This document shows, in pieces, positions 17,217-26,269 of a stretch of DNA of 64,000 nucleotides (its first letter is position 1; the number at the start of each line of letters is the position of its first letter). A program made the translations under genes and the position numbers. Source of the stretch: Natronosporangium hydrolyticum (GTDB lineage: Bacteria > Actinomycetota > Actinomycetes > Mycobacteriales > Micromonosporaceae); contig NZ_CP070499.1 in assembly GCF_016925615.1 (NCBI RefSeq), positions 930,001 to 994,000 of the forward strand. Reading direction: 5' to 3'. Under the pieces are notes generated by a model. The model saw nothing but the letters and a program-made list of their open reading frames with translations. It was not told the DNA's origin and searched no databases.

Positions 17217-18920
17217 GTGCGTTACGACGTGGTAGTGGTCGGCTCCGGCTTCGGTGGGAGCGTCGCCGCGCTGCGCGCGGTCGAGAAGGGCTACTCGGTG
17301 GCGGTGCTGGAGGCCGGCCGCCGCTTCGCCGACCACGAGTTGCCGCAAACGTCGTGGCGGCTGCGGCGGTTTCTGTGGGCGCCCGCCCTCGGCTGCCTCG
17401 GGATCCAACGGATCAACCTGCTGCCGGGGCGCCGAGGGGCGAGGGTGCTGGTGCTCTCCGGCGCCGGGGTGGGCGGCGGCAGCCTGGTCTACGGCAACAC
17501 CCTCTACCGGCCGCCGCCGGAGTTCTACGATGATCCACAGTGGCGCGACATCACGGACTGGGCGGATGAGCTTGCACCCGGGTACGACCAGGCCAGCCGG
17601 ATGCTCGGGGTGACCACCTATCAGCAACATACGCCGGCGGACGCGACGATGCGGGCGGTGGCGCAGCGGATGGGGGTCGGCGACACGTTCCGGCCCACCC
17701 CGGTCGGGGTCTACCTCGGCCCGTCGGGCGAGCCCACCCCCGACCCGTACTTCGGTGGTGCCGGGCCGGAGCGTGCTGGCTGCCGGCACTGCGGCGCCTG
17801 CATGACCGGCTGCCGGTTCAACGCCAAGAACACGATGGTCAAGAACTATCTGTGGCTGGCCGAGCGGGCGGGCGCGCAGCTGCGGGACCGCAGCACCGTC
17901 ACCGAGGTCGTCCCGGCCCCCGACGGCGGCTATCAGGTGACGGTGGTCCGCACCGGCGATTGGCGCCGGCGCCGTACGATCCTGCACGCCGAGCAGGTGG
18001 TCTTCGCCGCCGGAGCGCTCGGCACCCAGCGGCTGCTGCACGCGATGCGGCGGCGCGGTCGGCTGCCGGAGCTCTCGCCGCAGCTGGGTGCGTTGACCCG
18101 GACCAATTCCGAGGCGATCCTCGGCGCTTCGGTGCCGCTGCGCTCCGCCCGCCAGCGCGGCGTCGACTTCAGCCAGGGGGTGGCGATCACCAGCTCGTTC
18201 CACCCGGATCCGCGTACCCATATCGAACCGGTGCGGTACGGGCGAGGGTCGAACGCGATGGGGCTGCTGCAGTCGGTGCTGGTAGCCGGCGGCCGGTGGC
18301 GGCCGCTGCGCTGGGTCGGCGGCCTGCTCCGCCGGCCAGGGTTGGCGCTGCGGCTGCCGCTCGTGCGGGACTGGTCGCGGCGCACCGTCATCGCGTTGGT
18401 GATGCAGTCGCTCGACAACTCGCTCACCCTGCGCTGGCGCCGCGCCTGGTACGGCCGGCGCCGGCTCTACGCGGTCAGCGGGCACGGTCCGCCGAACCCG
18501 ACCTGGATCCCGGCCGGGCACCGGGCGGCGCGGCTGCTCGCCGAGGAGATCGGCGGCTACCCGGGGGGCGCGGTCACCGAAGCGTTCAACGCCCCGATGA
18601 CCGCGCACATCCTCGGCGGCGCGGTGATCGGCGACAGTCCACACTCCGGTGTGGTGGATGCGTACCAGCGGGTGTACGGGCATCCGGGGCTGCACGTGGT
18701 CGACGGTGCGGCGGTGAGCGCGAATCTGGGGGTGAACCCGGCGCTGACCATCACCGCCCAGGCGGAGCGGGCGATGTCGATGTGGCCGAACCGCGGTGAC
18801 CCCGATCCGCGCCCGCCGCTGGGAGCGCCCTACGCCCGGCTGGACCCGGTGCCGCCCCGCCAGCCGGCGGTGCCGACGGGCGCTCCGGCGGCACTCTGGA
18901 GCAGTACCATAGGCGGATGA
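17217..18920 (+). CDS. GMC family oxidoreductase, cholesterol-oxidase-like
   Basis: A 567-aa FAD enzyme. The N-terminus is the dinucleotide-binding fold YDVVVVGSGFGGSVAALRA, with a second family signature GAGVGGGSLVYGN. A cysteine cluster CRHCGACMTGC (about residues 193-203) is typical of this actinobacterial GMC branch, and the C-terminal NPALTITAQAERA closes the FAD site. In M. tuberculosis the GMC protein ChoD lies between guaB3 and guaA, so this is probably its positional counterpart; the substrate is not established. GTG 17217 gives a natural N-terminus; GTG 17184 overlaps the preceding gene without benefit. Confidence 0.85.
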   Translation: MRYDVVVVGSGFGGSVAALRAVEKGYSVAVLEAGRRFADHELPQTSWRLRRFLWAPALGCLGIQRINLLPGRRGARVLVLSGAGVGGGSLVYGNTLYRPPPEFYDDPQWRDITDWADELAPGYDQASRMLGVTTYQQHTPADATMRAVAQRMGVGDTFRPTPVGVYLGPSGEPTPDPYFGGAGPERAGCRHCGACMTGCRFNAKNTMVKNYLWLAERAGAQLRDRSTVTEVVPAPDGGYQVTVVRTGDWRRRRTILHAEQVVFAAGALGTQRLLHAMRRRGRLPELSPQLGALTRTNSEAILGASVPLRSARQRGVDFSQGVAITSSFHPDPRTHIEPVRYGRGSNAMGLLQSVLVAGGRWRPLRWVGGLLRRPGLALRLPLVRDWSRRTVIALVMQSLDNSLTLRWRRAWYGRRRLYAVSGHGPPNPTWIPAGHRAARLLAEEIGGYPGGAVTEAFNAPMTAHILGGAVIGDSPHSGVVDAYQRVYGHPGLHVVDGAAVSANLGVNPALTITAQAERAMSMWPNRGDPDPRPPLGAPYARLDPVPPRQPAVPTGAPAALWSSTIGG

Positions 18921-19456
18921 CTGCGCTGCTGGACGAGTTGATGGAGCACCCGCTCACCGAGGACGACCTCGACTCGGTCGGGCGTGCCCTGGACGGCACC
19001 GGGATTCACTACGAGCTGGACAACGGAAGGCTGGTCCTGATGTCGCCGATGAAGGGCTGGCACGCGGATGCGGCGCGTCGGCTCTGCAACGTGCTGGTCG
19101 CGCAGGGGCGGCCCGCGCTGCAGGAGCAGGGGGTTCGGTTGGCCCGGCGGCGGGTTCGGTTCCCGGATATCGCCGCCTTCCGGCAGTGGCCCGACCCGGA
19201 CGCCGGTCGCCACGACCCGAGCGACTTCACGCTGGTGGTTGAGGTGATCTCGGACGGCAGCGAGCATGATGATCGGGTCACCAAGCCCGACCTGTACGCC
19301 GCGGCGGAGATCCCGGAGTACTGGATCGTCGACCGGCACCCGGACGACCGGCGCGACGCGGTGATCGAGTTCTTCAAGCTGGGGCAGGGCGCGCGGTATG
19401 AGCGGATCGGTGAGGCGGTCCTGACTGAGCTGGAGGCCAAGTACGGCACCAAGTAG
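18917..19456 (+). CDS. Uma2 family endonuclease (DUF820)
   Basis: A 179-aa protein of the Uma2/DUF820 restriction-endonuclease-like fold. The core reads VRFPDIAAF, then [14 protein letters not shown], then [17 protein letters not shown], giving the usual D...ExxS...K-Y order of the family. Physiological role is unknown. ATG 18917 overlaps the GMC stop as ATGA, so the two are coupled, though Uma2 genes often move independently of neighbours. Confidence 0.87.
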   Translation: MTALLDELMEHPLTEDDLDSVGRALDGTGIHYELDNGRLVLMSPMKGWHADAARRLCNVLVAQGRPALQEQGVRLARRRVRFPDIAAFRQWPDPDAGRHDPSDFTLVVEVISDGSEHDDRVTKPDLYAAAEIPEYWIVDRHPDDRRDAVIEFFKLGQGARYERIGEAVLTELEAKYGTK

Positions 19457-19475
19457 GCGCCGATCTCCGCCTCGG

Positions 19476-19481
19476 TAGGCT
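19476..19481 (+). promoter_or_regulatory. -10 box of guaA, leaderless type
   Basis: TAGGCT, then 7 nt, then ATG 19489; no ribosome site. The identical hexamer stands 6 nt before sucC. Confidence 0.5.
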
Positions 19482-19488
19482 TAGTGCC

Positions 19489-21042
19489 ATGAGCACACCG
19501 CGTCCGGTCCTGGTGGTGGACTTCGGAGCCCAGTACGCCCAACTGATCGCCCGCCGGGTCCGGGAGGCGCAGGTCTACTCCGAGATCGTGCCGCACACCA
19601 TGCCGGTGGCGCAGATGCTCGCCAAAGATCCGGCCGCGATCGTGCTCTCCGGTGGTCCGGCGAGCGTCTACGAGCCGGGCGCGCCAACCCTCGACCCGGC
19701 GCTCTTCGAGACCGGGGTGCCCACCTTCGGGATCTGCTACGGATTCCAGGCGATGGTGCAGGCGATGGGTGGGGAGGTCGCCCACACCGGATCCCGGGAG
19801 TATGGCGGCACGCCGTTGACCGCGCTACCGGAGCGCAGCGTGCTCTTCACCGGGCTGCCGGAGCGGCAGGATGTGTGGATGAGCCACGGCGACAGCGTCG
19901 TGGCCGCCCCGCCCGGCGCCACCGTCACCGCGTCGTCGGAGCGCACTCCGGTGGCGGCGTTCGAGGACCCGGAGCGCCGGATCGCCGGGGTGCAGTTCCA
20001 TCCCGAGGTGGCCCACACCCCGTACGGGCAGCGGTTGTTGACCCGGTTTCTGCGGGACATCGCCGGCATCGCCCCCACCTGGACCGCGGCGGGCATCATC
20101 GACGAGCAGGTGGCGGCGATCCGGCAGCAGGTCGGTGACGGGCAGGTCATCTGCGGCCTCTCCGGCGGGGTCGACTCAGCGGTGGCGGCGGCGCTGGTGC
20201 ACCGGGCGATCGGGGACCAGCTCACCTGTGTCTTCGTGGACCACGGTCTGCTGCGGGCCGGCGAGGCGGAGCAGGTCGAGAAGGACTACGTCGCCGCGAC
20301 GGGGATCCGGCTGCACGTGGTGGAGGCCGCGGACACCTTCCTGAGCGCGCTGGCGGGGGTGTCGGACCCGGAGCAGAAGCGCAAGATCATCGGGCGGGAG
20401 TTCATCCGGTCCTTCGAGGGCGCCGCCCGGGAGTTGGCCGCCGAGCGGCACATCGAGTTCCTGGTCCAGGGCACCCTTTACCCGGACGTGGTGGAGTCGG
20501 GTGGTGGCTCCGGCACCGCCAACATCAAATCGCACCACAATGTCGGGGGGCTCCCGGACGACCTGGCTTTCCAGCTGGTGGAGCCGCTGCGGACGTTGTT
20601 CAAGGACGAGGTGCGGCGGCTCGGCGTGGAGTTGGGCCTGCCGGAGCCGATGGTGTGGCGGCACCCGTTCCCCGGGCCGGGGCTGGCGATCCGGATCATC
20701 GGCGAGGTCACCCCGCAACGGCTGGAGGTGCTCCGCGCCGCCGACCGGATCGCCCGGGAAGAGCTGACCGTGTCCGGCCTGGACCGGTCGGTGTGGCAGT
20801 TCCCGGTGGTGCTGCTCGCCGACGTCCGCTCGGTGGGGGTGCAGGGCGATGGTCGCAGCTACGGTCACCCGGTGGTGCTGCGCCCGGTGAGCAGCGAGGA
20901 CGCGATGACCGCTGACTGGTCCCGGCTGCCCTACGAGGTGATCGCGAAGATCTCGACCCGGATCACCAACGAGGTGCCCGAGGTCAACCGGGTGGCTCTG
21001 GACGTCACGAGCAAGCCACCCGGCACCATCGAGTGGGAGTAG
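19489..21042 (+). CDS. guaA: GMP synthase (glutamine-hydrolysing)
   Basis: Converts XMP to GMP with ATP and glutamine. The 517-aa product has a class I glutamine amidotransferase domain (FGICYG, nucleophile Cys83), the PP-loop SGGVDS at about residue 225, and the C-terminal dimerisation domain ending IEWE. Full length and standard order. The gene follows Uma2 by 32 nt but has its own -10 box. Palindrome B lies behind it, between it and a convergent gene. Confidence 0.98.
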   Translation: MSTPRPVLVVDFGAQYAQLIARRVREAQVYSEIVPHTMPVAQMLAKDPAAIVLSGGPASVYEPGAPTLDPALFETGVPTFGICYGFQAMVQAMGGEVAHTGSREYGGTPLTALPERSVLFTGLPERQDVWMSHGDSVVAAPPGATVTASSERTPVAAFEDPERRIAGVQFHPEVAHTPYGQRLLTRFLRDIAGIAPTWTAAGIIDEQVAAIRQQVGDGQVICGLSGGVDSAVAAALVHRAIGDQLTCVFVDHGLLRAGEAEQVEKDYVAATGIRLHVVEAADTFLSALAGVSDPEQKRKIIGREFIRSFEGAARELAAERHIEFLVQGTLYPDVVESGGGSGTANIKSHHNVGGLPDDLAFQLVEPLRTLFKDEVRRLGVELGLPEPMVWRHPFPGPGLAIRIIGEVTPQRLEVLRAADRIAREELTVSGLDRSVWQFPVVLLADVRSVGVQGDGRSYGHPVVLRPVSSEDAMTADWSRLPYEVIAKISTRITNEVPEVNRVALDVTSKPPGTIEWE

Positions 21043-21049
21043 CCCCACG

Positions 21050-21111
21050 AGTTGATCATGGACCTAGGTACATGGTCGGGGCCGATCACGGTCCCTAGCC
21101 TCATGGTCAAC
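21050..21111 (+). repeat. GATCATG palindromic repeat, copy B
   Basis: Left arm GTTGATCATGGACCTAGG; reverse complement of the right arm GTTGACCATGAGGCTAGG. It lies exactly between the converging stops of guaA and the small PspC gene, where a hairpin could end both transcripts. Same family as copies A and C. Confidence 0.75.
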
Positions 21112-21112
21112 C

Positions 21113-21346
21113 TCAGAGGGAATCTGCCTCGGGCATGAGCAGCCAGGCGACCAGATAGCCGAGCAGGACCACCCCCCAGGTGAGGAAGGCGAGGACCACC
21201 ACGCCGACCCGTACCACCGTCGGATCGATCCGTAGATAGTCGGCGAGACCGGCGCAGACGCCGGCGATCATGCGGTTGTTGCGGCTGCGCTGCAGCCGGC
21301 GGTAGGGAGTGGGCGAGTGCTGCGGGGTTTCGTGGAAATCAGCCAT
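21113..21346 (-). CDS. PspC domain protein, small
   Basis: A 77-aa membrane protein consisting of a PspC domain: RSRNNRMIAGVCAGLADYL, then a single long hydrophobic helix ending YLVAWLLMPE. PspC proteins take part in envelope stress responses. ATG 21346 follows CTGGAG at 3 nt; longer in-frame versions to 21550 lack conserved sequence. Two further PspC-domain proteins are encoded at 26.3-29.2 kb. Confidence 0.88.
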   Translation of the reverse strand: MADFHETPQHSPTPYRRLQRSRNNRMIAGVCAGLADYLRIDPTVVRVGVVVLAFLTWGVVLLGYLVAWLLMPEADSL

Positions 21347-21497
21347 GTCTCCAGGATCGCGCCCCCCGCGGTCGCTGACCTCGGTGACTGCCCTGAGCGT
21401 CACCCCCGAAGTTTCCCCGAGTCGGTCACGCTCGAACCGCAGCGGAGCTTGCAGGTCCAGAAACCGACATCGTGACCTAACGTTCACATGATTCGGG

Positions 21498-21503
21498 CAT
21501 ACT
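21498..21503 (+). promoter_or_regulatory. -10 box, leaderless type
   Basis: CATACT, then 7 nt, then GTG 21511. The same hexamer and spacing occur before the chorismate mutase leader peptide. Confidence 0.4.
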
Positions 21504-21510
21504 TCCGGAC

Positions 21511-22437
21511 GTGGACGACGGACTGGAGCCGCTGCGCCGGATCGCGGCATACGCCATCTGCATCGACCAGACCGAGCGGGTGCTGCTGGTGCGCTGCTCG
21601 GCGACCTCCGGCACCCCAGGCACCTGGTCGTTGCCGGGCGGTGCGGTGGACCACGGCGAGCACCCGGGTGACACGGTGGTGCGGGAGACGGCGGCGGAGA
21701 CCGGCCTGTCGGTGGCGGTGGACCAGCTCCGGGACGTGCTGTCGGATGTCCGGGCGCTACCGGCCCGGGGGTTGACCATCCACACCGATCGACTGATCTA
21801 CGAGGTGTCGCTGCGCGGCGGCAATCTGATCGAGCGGGTCGATCAACCGACCGACCTGGCGTGCTGGTTCACGTTGAGCGAGGCGAAGGAGCTGCCGTTG
21901 CGGCCGTTCACCGCGGCGGCGCTGGGGTTGCCCACCGAGGCGGTGGACCAGCGGCCAGACAAGGCCCCGGAGCTGCCCTCGTTTCTGGCGGTCCCGGGCA
22001 AGGACGGGCTGCACCGGGCGCAGCGGTTCGCCGCGTACGCCGTCGCGACCGACGCGTCCGCGCGGTTGCTGCTGACCCGGATCGCGGACGGTTTCCCCGG
22101 GGCCGGGCGCTGGCATCTGCCGGGCGGCGGCACCGATTTCGGGGAGCAGCCGCCGGCGGCGCTGCTGCGGGAGCTGGTGGAGGAGACCGGCCAGCAGGGC
22201 CGGATCGAGGCGTTGTTGGGGGTGGCGAGTCACCGGGACGCCGCCTCACTAGGGCCAGAGGGTTACCCGATCGACTGGCACGGGGTCCGGGCCTTCTATC
22301 AGGTGGTGGTGGACGACCCGGGCGCCCCGAGCGTCGGCGAGCTGGGAGGCTCCACCGCCGAGGCGCGCTGGTTCACCCGGGCAGACCTGGCTGACCTGCC
22401 GTTGACCGAGGTCACCGAGGAGGCCCTCCACGTATGA
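21511..22437 (+). CDS. Double Nudix hydrolase-like protein 1
   Basis: A 308-aa fusion of two Nudix domains (about residues 8-135 and 165-300). The second has an intact Nudix box ending RELVEETG. The first reads RETAAETG, so one of the paired Glu residues is Ala and this domain may be weak or non-catalytic. Nudix enzymes cleave nucleoside diphosphates linked to another group; substrate unknown. A paralogue with the same two-domain layout follows after 31 nt. Confidence 0.88.
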   Translation: MDDGLEPLRRIAAYAICIDQTERVLLVRCSATSGTPGTWSLPGGAVDHGEHPGDTVVRETAAETGLSVAVDQLRDVLSDVRALPARGLTIHTDRLIYEVSLRGGNLIERVDQPTDLACWFTLSEAKELPLRPFTAAALGLPTEAVDQRPDKAPELPSFLAVPGKDGLHRAQRFAAYAVATDASARLLLTRIADGFPGAGRWHLPGGGTDFGEQPPAALLRELVEETGQQGRIEALLGVASHRDAASLGPEGYPIDWHGVRAFYQVVVDDPGAPSVGELGGSTAEARWFTRADLADLPLTEVTEEALHV

Positions 22438-22451
22438 TCGCCAGGCGATCA
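22435..22451 (+). repeat. 17-nt palindrome at the Nudix-Nudix junction
   Basis: TGATCGCC-A-GGCGATCA is a perfect inverted repeat that includes the stop codon of the first Nudix gene and ends 17 nt before the next start. It could modulate translation or act as an operator. Confidence 0.4.
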
Positions 22452-22468
22452 TCGACCGGGAGGGCGAG

Positions 22469-23395
22469 ATGCGGCGACGGATCGGGGCGTACGGGGTCTG
22501 CCGGGATCCGGCGGGCCGGCTGCTGCTGGTCCGCGCGGGTGCCCAATCGGCCCGACGCGGCCAGTGGCTGCTACCCGGGGGCGGTCTCGAGCACGGCGAG
22601 CACCCGGCCGAGGCGGTGTTGCGGGAGCTGACCGAGGAGACCGGCCTGACCGGTCGCGTCGTCGGCCTGCGGGACGTGCTGGCGGAGGTGGTCGAGCGGC
22701 GATCGGGCCGCGAGCACACCGATGGAGTGATCTTCGACCTGGAGTTGCCCGGCGTGGGCCCGCCACAGCCGGAGCCGGGCGACGGTGTGGATGAGCTCGC
22801 CTGGCTGTCGCCGGCGGCTGCGGCGACGTTGCCGCACAGCGGCTTCGTGGCAGCGGTGATCGCGGGCGACCCGGGCCCAACGGCGGCCAGTTGGCCGGTG
22901 GCGGAGTCACCAGCCAAGGCGCCGGAGCCGGTCCGTGGCCGACCCCGCGGGCAGCGGTTCGCGGTCTACGGGCTGGTGACGGAGGCGGCTGGCCGGGTGT
23001 TGCTCACCCGGACCGCCGCGGGTTACCCGGGCGCCGGTCGGTGGCACCTGCCCGGCGGCGGCAACGACGCCGGGGAGCAGCCGCGCGCGGCGTTGGCGCG
23101 TGAAGTCGCCGAGGAGACGGCGCAACAGGGCGAGATCGGCCGGTTGTTGACGGTCTCCCACCACCGGGACCCGGCGGCGTTCGGGCCAGAAGGGCACCCG
23201 GTCGACTGGCACGCGGTCCGCGCGGTGTTTCAGGTGTCGGTGCCGGCGCCGACCCCGCCGCGGGTGCTGGAGTTGGCCGGATCGACCGCGGCGGCGGCCT
23301 GGTTTACCTGGTCAGAGGCGATGGCGTTGCCGTTGACCGAGGTGGCGAGAGGAGTCCTGACCACCAGGTGGAGCAGTGGTCAAGTAGTTGCTTAG
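22469..23395 (+). CDS. Double Nudix hydrolase-like protein 2
   Basis: A second 308-aa two-Nudix protein. Here the first domain has the intact box RELTEETG. The second reads REVAEETAQ, replacing the conserved Gly after EET with Ala. So each of the twin proteins has one standard and one altered box, in opposite halves. The second domains of both proteins share the stretch LPGGG...GEQPRAALA and the PVDWHAVRA motif. ATG 22469 has a GGGAGGGCGAG ribosome region. Likely tandem duplication. Confidence 0.88.
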   Translation: MRRRIGAYGVCRDPAGRLLLVRAGAQSARRGQWLLPGGGLEHGEHPAEAVLRELTEETGLTGRVVGLRDVLAEVVERRSGREHTDGVIFDLELPGVGPPQPEPGDGVDELAWLSPAAAATLPHSGFVAAVIAGDPGPTAASWPVAESPAKAPEPVRGRPRGQRFAVYGLVTEAAGRVLLTRTAAGYPGAGRWHLPGGGNDAGEQPRAALAREVAEETAQQGEIGRLLTVSHHRDPAAFGPEGHPVDWHAVRAVFQVSVPAPTPPRVLELAGSTAAAAWFTWSEAMALPLTEVARGVLTTRWSSGQVVA

Positions 23396-23561
23396 AGTAA
23401 CATGACCGCCCCGGGTGTCGCGGAGTCCTATCCCGCTGTGGGATGGTGTAACCGCGTATCTTCCGGAGATGGAGCCGCCGGCGAGCCCGGACGGCGCAGA
23501 AAAAGCACCGGCCTCGCCCGCTGCGCAGGTAGTGGCGAGGGCCGGGCATTGGAGGCGACAC

Positions 23562-24611
23562 GTGCCGAGACTTTCGTGGCGCGCACGGGCCACGTCCCGG
23601 CGTCGGCTGACCGCCGACAGCCCCCGCCCGGTCGGGCGGCGGCGATGGACCGGCCGGTTCCGGCAAGGTGGGGTGCTGGCCCGCCGGGTGCTGCGGGTGA
23701 GTCACCGCCGCCGCGCCGGTGACGGGCGCATCCCCGACGTCTATCCAACCCGGCCACCACACCCGGAGGGGGACCCGGTCGTCACCCACCCACTGGCTGA
23801 GCCACCCCGGATGCGCAACGCCGCCCCACCGGCGGCGGCGCCGCCGGTCCTCGTGCCGACCGCAGCGGCGCCCATCACTGCCGAAACCACCGTCGCACCC
23901 GACCCGACCAGCGCCGCATCCGCGCTGCTGCCGGGGGAGCGGACCGCCGCCCGGCAGCTCAGCTTCGCGGTGGTCAACGGCTGCACCCTGGCGAGCCTGT
24001 CGCTGGGGTTGCTGGCGATCCTGCTGGCCATGCGCGGCGACGTGCAGACCGCCGCGATCTGCCTGCTCGCCTGCGTCATCTGCGACGGGATGGACGGCGT
24101 GCTGGCCCGCCGGCTCGGGGTGAGCAGCCCGTTCGGCGCCCAGCTCGATTCGTTGGCAGACATGGCTGCGTTCGGGATCGCCGCCCCGGTGGTCGTCTAC
24201 GCGACGCTCGCCGGGGCCGTGCCGCCCGCACCGGCCGCGCTGGTCTGCGCCATGGTGGCGGCGGCCGCCGCGATCCGGCTGGCCCGATTCAACGTGTCGG
24301 TCAAAGACAGCCGTTACTTCACCGGTGTCCCCACCACCATGGCGGCCGGGGTGCTCGCGGTGACCGTCCTGGTGGACCTGCCCCTGCCGCCGGCGGTGCT
24401 GCTGCTCGGGGTGGCCGCGCTCGCGATCGCGATGGTCTCCAACTTCCCCTACGCCACGCTGGTCCGGCTACTGCGGCTGCCGGTCTGGTTGTGGCTCGCG
24501 CCGCTGGCGGGGTTCCTCGCCGATCCGCGGCTGACCTTCGTCGTACTGATCGGGGCGTACCTGCTCTCCGGGCCGTTGCTCTGGGTCCACCAGCGCCGCC
24601 GCCTCGGCTGA
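23562..24611 (+). CDS. pssA: CDP-diacylglycerol--serine O-phosphatidyltransferase
   Basis: Makes phosphatidylserine from CDP-diacylglycerol and serine in the membrane. The CDP-alcohol phosphotransferase motif is complete: DGMDGVLARRLG with GAQLDSLAD following. About seven membrane helices fill the C-terminal 210 residues. The first 140 residues are Arg- and Pro-rich and look unstructured. I chose GTG 23562 because GGAGG (23551-23555) lies 6 nt upstream; in-frame starts at 23415 and 23469 lack this. psd, the next enzyme of the pathway, is convergent at 24727. Confidence 0.85.
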   Translation: MPRLSWRARATSRRRLTADSPRPVGRRRWTGRFRQGGVLARRVLRVSHRRRAGDGRIPDVYPTRPPHPEGDPVVTHPLAEPPRMRNAAPPAAAPPVLVPTAAAPITAETTVAPDPTSAASALLPGERTAARQLSFAVVNGCTLASLSLGLLAILLAMRGDVQTAAICLLACVICDGMDGVLARRLGVSSPFGAQLDSLADMAAFGIAAPVVVYATLAGAVPPAPAALVCAMVAAAAAIRLARFNVSVKDSRYFTGVPTTMAAGVLAVTVLVDLPLPPAVLLLGVAALAIAMVSNFPYATLVRLLRLPVWLWLAPLAGFLADPRLTFVVLIGAYLLSGPLLWVHQRRRLG

Positions 24612-24686
24612 CCTCACCGCCTCGGCTGACCTAGCCGGCTCCGGCCTGACCGCCGCCCCGCCTGACCACCGACCCCGGCTGGGCGG

Positions 24687-24720
24687 CGCGGCCGGTCACC
24701 CGGGCGGGCGACCGGCCGCG
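24687..24720. terminator. Bidirectional hairpin between pssA and psd
   Basis: CGCGGCCGGTC (24687-24697) pairs perfectly with GACCGGCCGCG (24710-24720) over a 12-nt loop, between two converging genes. No U-tract, as is common in high-GC actinobacteria. Confidence 0.6.
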
Positions 24721-24726
24721 GCCGGG

Positions 24727-26073
24727 TCAACGGCGGAAACGTGCGATCGGGGTGGTGCCGCCCAGCACCCGGTCGTCCGGGGCGACCAGCGGCTCGACCC
24801 CCTCGGCGGGTAGGTAGACGTCGGTCCGGGAGCCGAACCGGATCAGGCCGAAGCGTTCGCCCCGCGCCAGCTGGGCGCCGACCGGAGCTCGCTGCACGAT
24901 CCGCCGGGCGAGCAGCCCGGTGCGCTGCGCCACCACCACCCGCCCCCGCGGACCGGTGTCGAGCACCGTGTACGCGGCGACGTTGTGCTCGGCTTCGGCG
25001 TTCATCGCCGGCGCGTAGCCGCCGTCCTCAAGCTGGTAGTCGACGACCTGCCCGGCGACCGGGGCCCGGTTGACATGGACATCGAGCACCGACAGGAAGA
25101 CCGCGATCCGAAGATAGTCGACCGTGGCGCCGTCCGGGCTGAACCGGTCGTCGCTGACGTGCTCGACCGAGAGCACCTTGCCGTCGCTCGCGGCGATCAC
25201 CAGCGAGCCGTCGTCGTCGGGCAGGTCCCGCTGCGGATCCCGGAAGAACGCGGCGATCGGCAGCGTCGCCGCCGCGGGGAGCAACCACAGCCGGCTGCGC
25301 GGGCGGGCCAGCTTAGCCAGCGCCGCCAACCCCAGTGTGATGCCGGCGGCGGCGACCCCGTTCGAGTCGATGTGGAGCTCGCGGGTGAGCGGGACGCTCG
25401 ACGGTCGGTCGGTCGCGGTCAGCCGCTCTGCTGCGCCCGGGTCGGCGGCGGCCCACCGCAGCCGGTGGATGCGGACCGGGGGCGCGTTCCATAGCACCAG
25501 GTCGGAGCCGACGCCGTAGAGCGCGGCGTGGCGATCCAGCTCGGCGGCGGCGCCGACGGCTAGCCCCGGCAGTGCCACCGTGGCGGCCGTGAGCACGCCC
25601 CCGGCGGTCACCAGCTTCGCGAGCTCGGTCAGGGTCTCTCGGGCAGCGTCCGCCTCACCGGTCAACGGTTCAGCGATCACCACCACGTCGGCGGGGTCCG
25701 CCGCGGTCGTCGCGGCGAGCACCTGCACCCGGTCGCGTACCCAGCTGCCCTGCGCGGCGATGTGGGTACGCATCGCGGGTGGGTCGGTGGCGACCACCGC
25801 CAGGGAGTCCTCCGGTAGCAGGGCGTCGATCGCAGCGGTGAGGACCGGGCTGTCGGGGCCGACCCCGACCAGCAGCGCGGTCTTCGGGCCGGGGCGGCGA
25901 GCAAGCTCGTGGACCAGGGCGCGGGCGGCCCGGGCGCCGATCGTGGCGGCGCGCAGCGCACCGAGCAGGCCCGGCCGGTCGGGTGGGTCGGGTTGGCCGA
26001 GGGCGGACTCGTTCATGCCGCCCAGCATAGACATCCGGTGCGGGTGACCTCCGCCCAACGCGCGGTCAGCCAT
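24727..26073 (-). CDS. psd: Phosphatidylserine decarboxylase fused to a methyltransferase-like domain
   Basis: The C-terminal half (about residues 235-448) is a PSD-A type decarboxylase that makes phosphatidylethanolamine. It has AAFFRDPQRDLP, the DVHVNRAP segment and the self-cleavage site RFGSRTD, where Ser415 would become the pyruvoyl group. The N-terminal 220 residues are unusual: LLVGVGPDSPVLTAA followed by regular beta-alpha pieces resembles a Rossmann methyltransferase-like fold, possibly inactive. Typical bacterial PSD-A enzymes are about 200-230 aa. ATG 26073 overlaps the preceding gene by 8 nt; ATG 26034 and ATG 26016 are also possible. Confidence 0.85.
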   Translation of the reverse strand: MADRALGGGHPHRMSMLGGMNESALGQPDPPDRPGLLGALRAATIGARAARALVHELARRPGPKTALLVGVGPDSPVLTAAIDALLPEDSLAVVATDPPAMRTHIAAQGSWVRDRVQVLAATTAADPADVVVIAEPLTGEADAARETLTELAKLVTAGGVLTAATVALPGLAVGAAAELDRHAALYGVGSDLVLWNAPPVRIHRLRWAAADPGAAERLTATDRPSSVPLTRELHIDSNGVAAAGITLGLAALAKLARPRSRLWLLPAAATLPIAAFFRDPQRDLPDDDGSLVIAASDGKVLSVEHVSDDRFSPDGATVDYLRIAVFLSVLDVHVNRAPVAGQVVDYQLEDGGYAPAMNAEAEHNVAAYTVLDTGPRGRVVVAQRTGLLARRIVQRAPVGAQLARGERFGLIRFGSRTDVYLPAEGVEPLVAPDDRVLGGTTPIARFRR

Positions 26074-26269
26074 GGTCCGGGCCCGACCGCATCCGCAACA
26101 GGGCGTGGCTGAGGCCGATCCCGGTCATCGCCAGTACGCTGCCGCCGATGGTGCCGGCGAGCGTACCCGGCGTCAGCGAGTCGAAGTGGGCCAGCAGCCA
26201 CAGCACCGCCATCGCCAGGAAAGCGATCCCGAAGCACAACGACAGCATGTCCAGCGAATGACTCTTCAT
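26066..26269 (-). CDS. Small two-helix membrane protein
   Basis: A 67-aa protein with two predicted membrane helices (about residues 8-27 and 35-55) separated by a short loop. I do not recognise a family. It is linked on both sides: ATG 26269 overlaps the PspC gene stop as ATGA, and its stop overlaps psd by 8 nt. The tight packing makes an operon PspC-small protein-psd likely and argues the ORF is real. Confidence 0.75.
   Translation of the reverse strand: MKSHSLDMLSLCFGIAFLAMAVLWLLAHFDSLTPGTLAGTIGGSVLAMTGIGLSHALLRMRSGPDHG

Noticed and set aside
23401-23722. ORF starting ATG 23401 before pssA
   Set aside because: No conserved sequence; it overlaps the pssA frame, which has a strong ribosome site at 23551.
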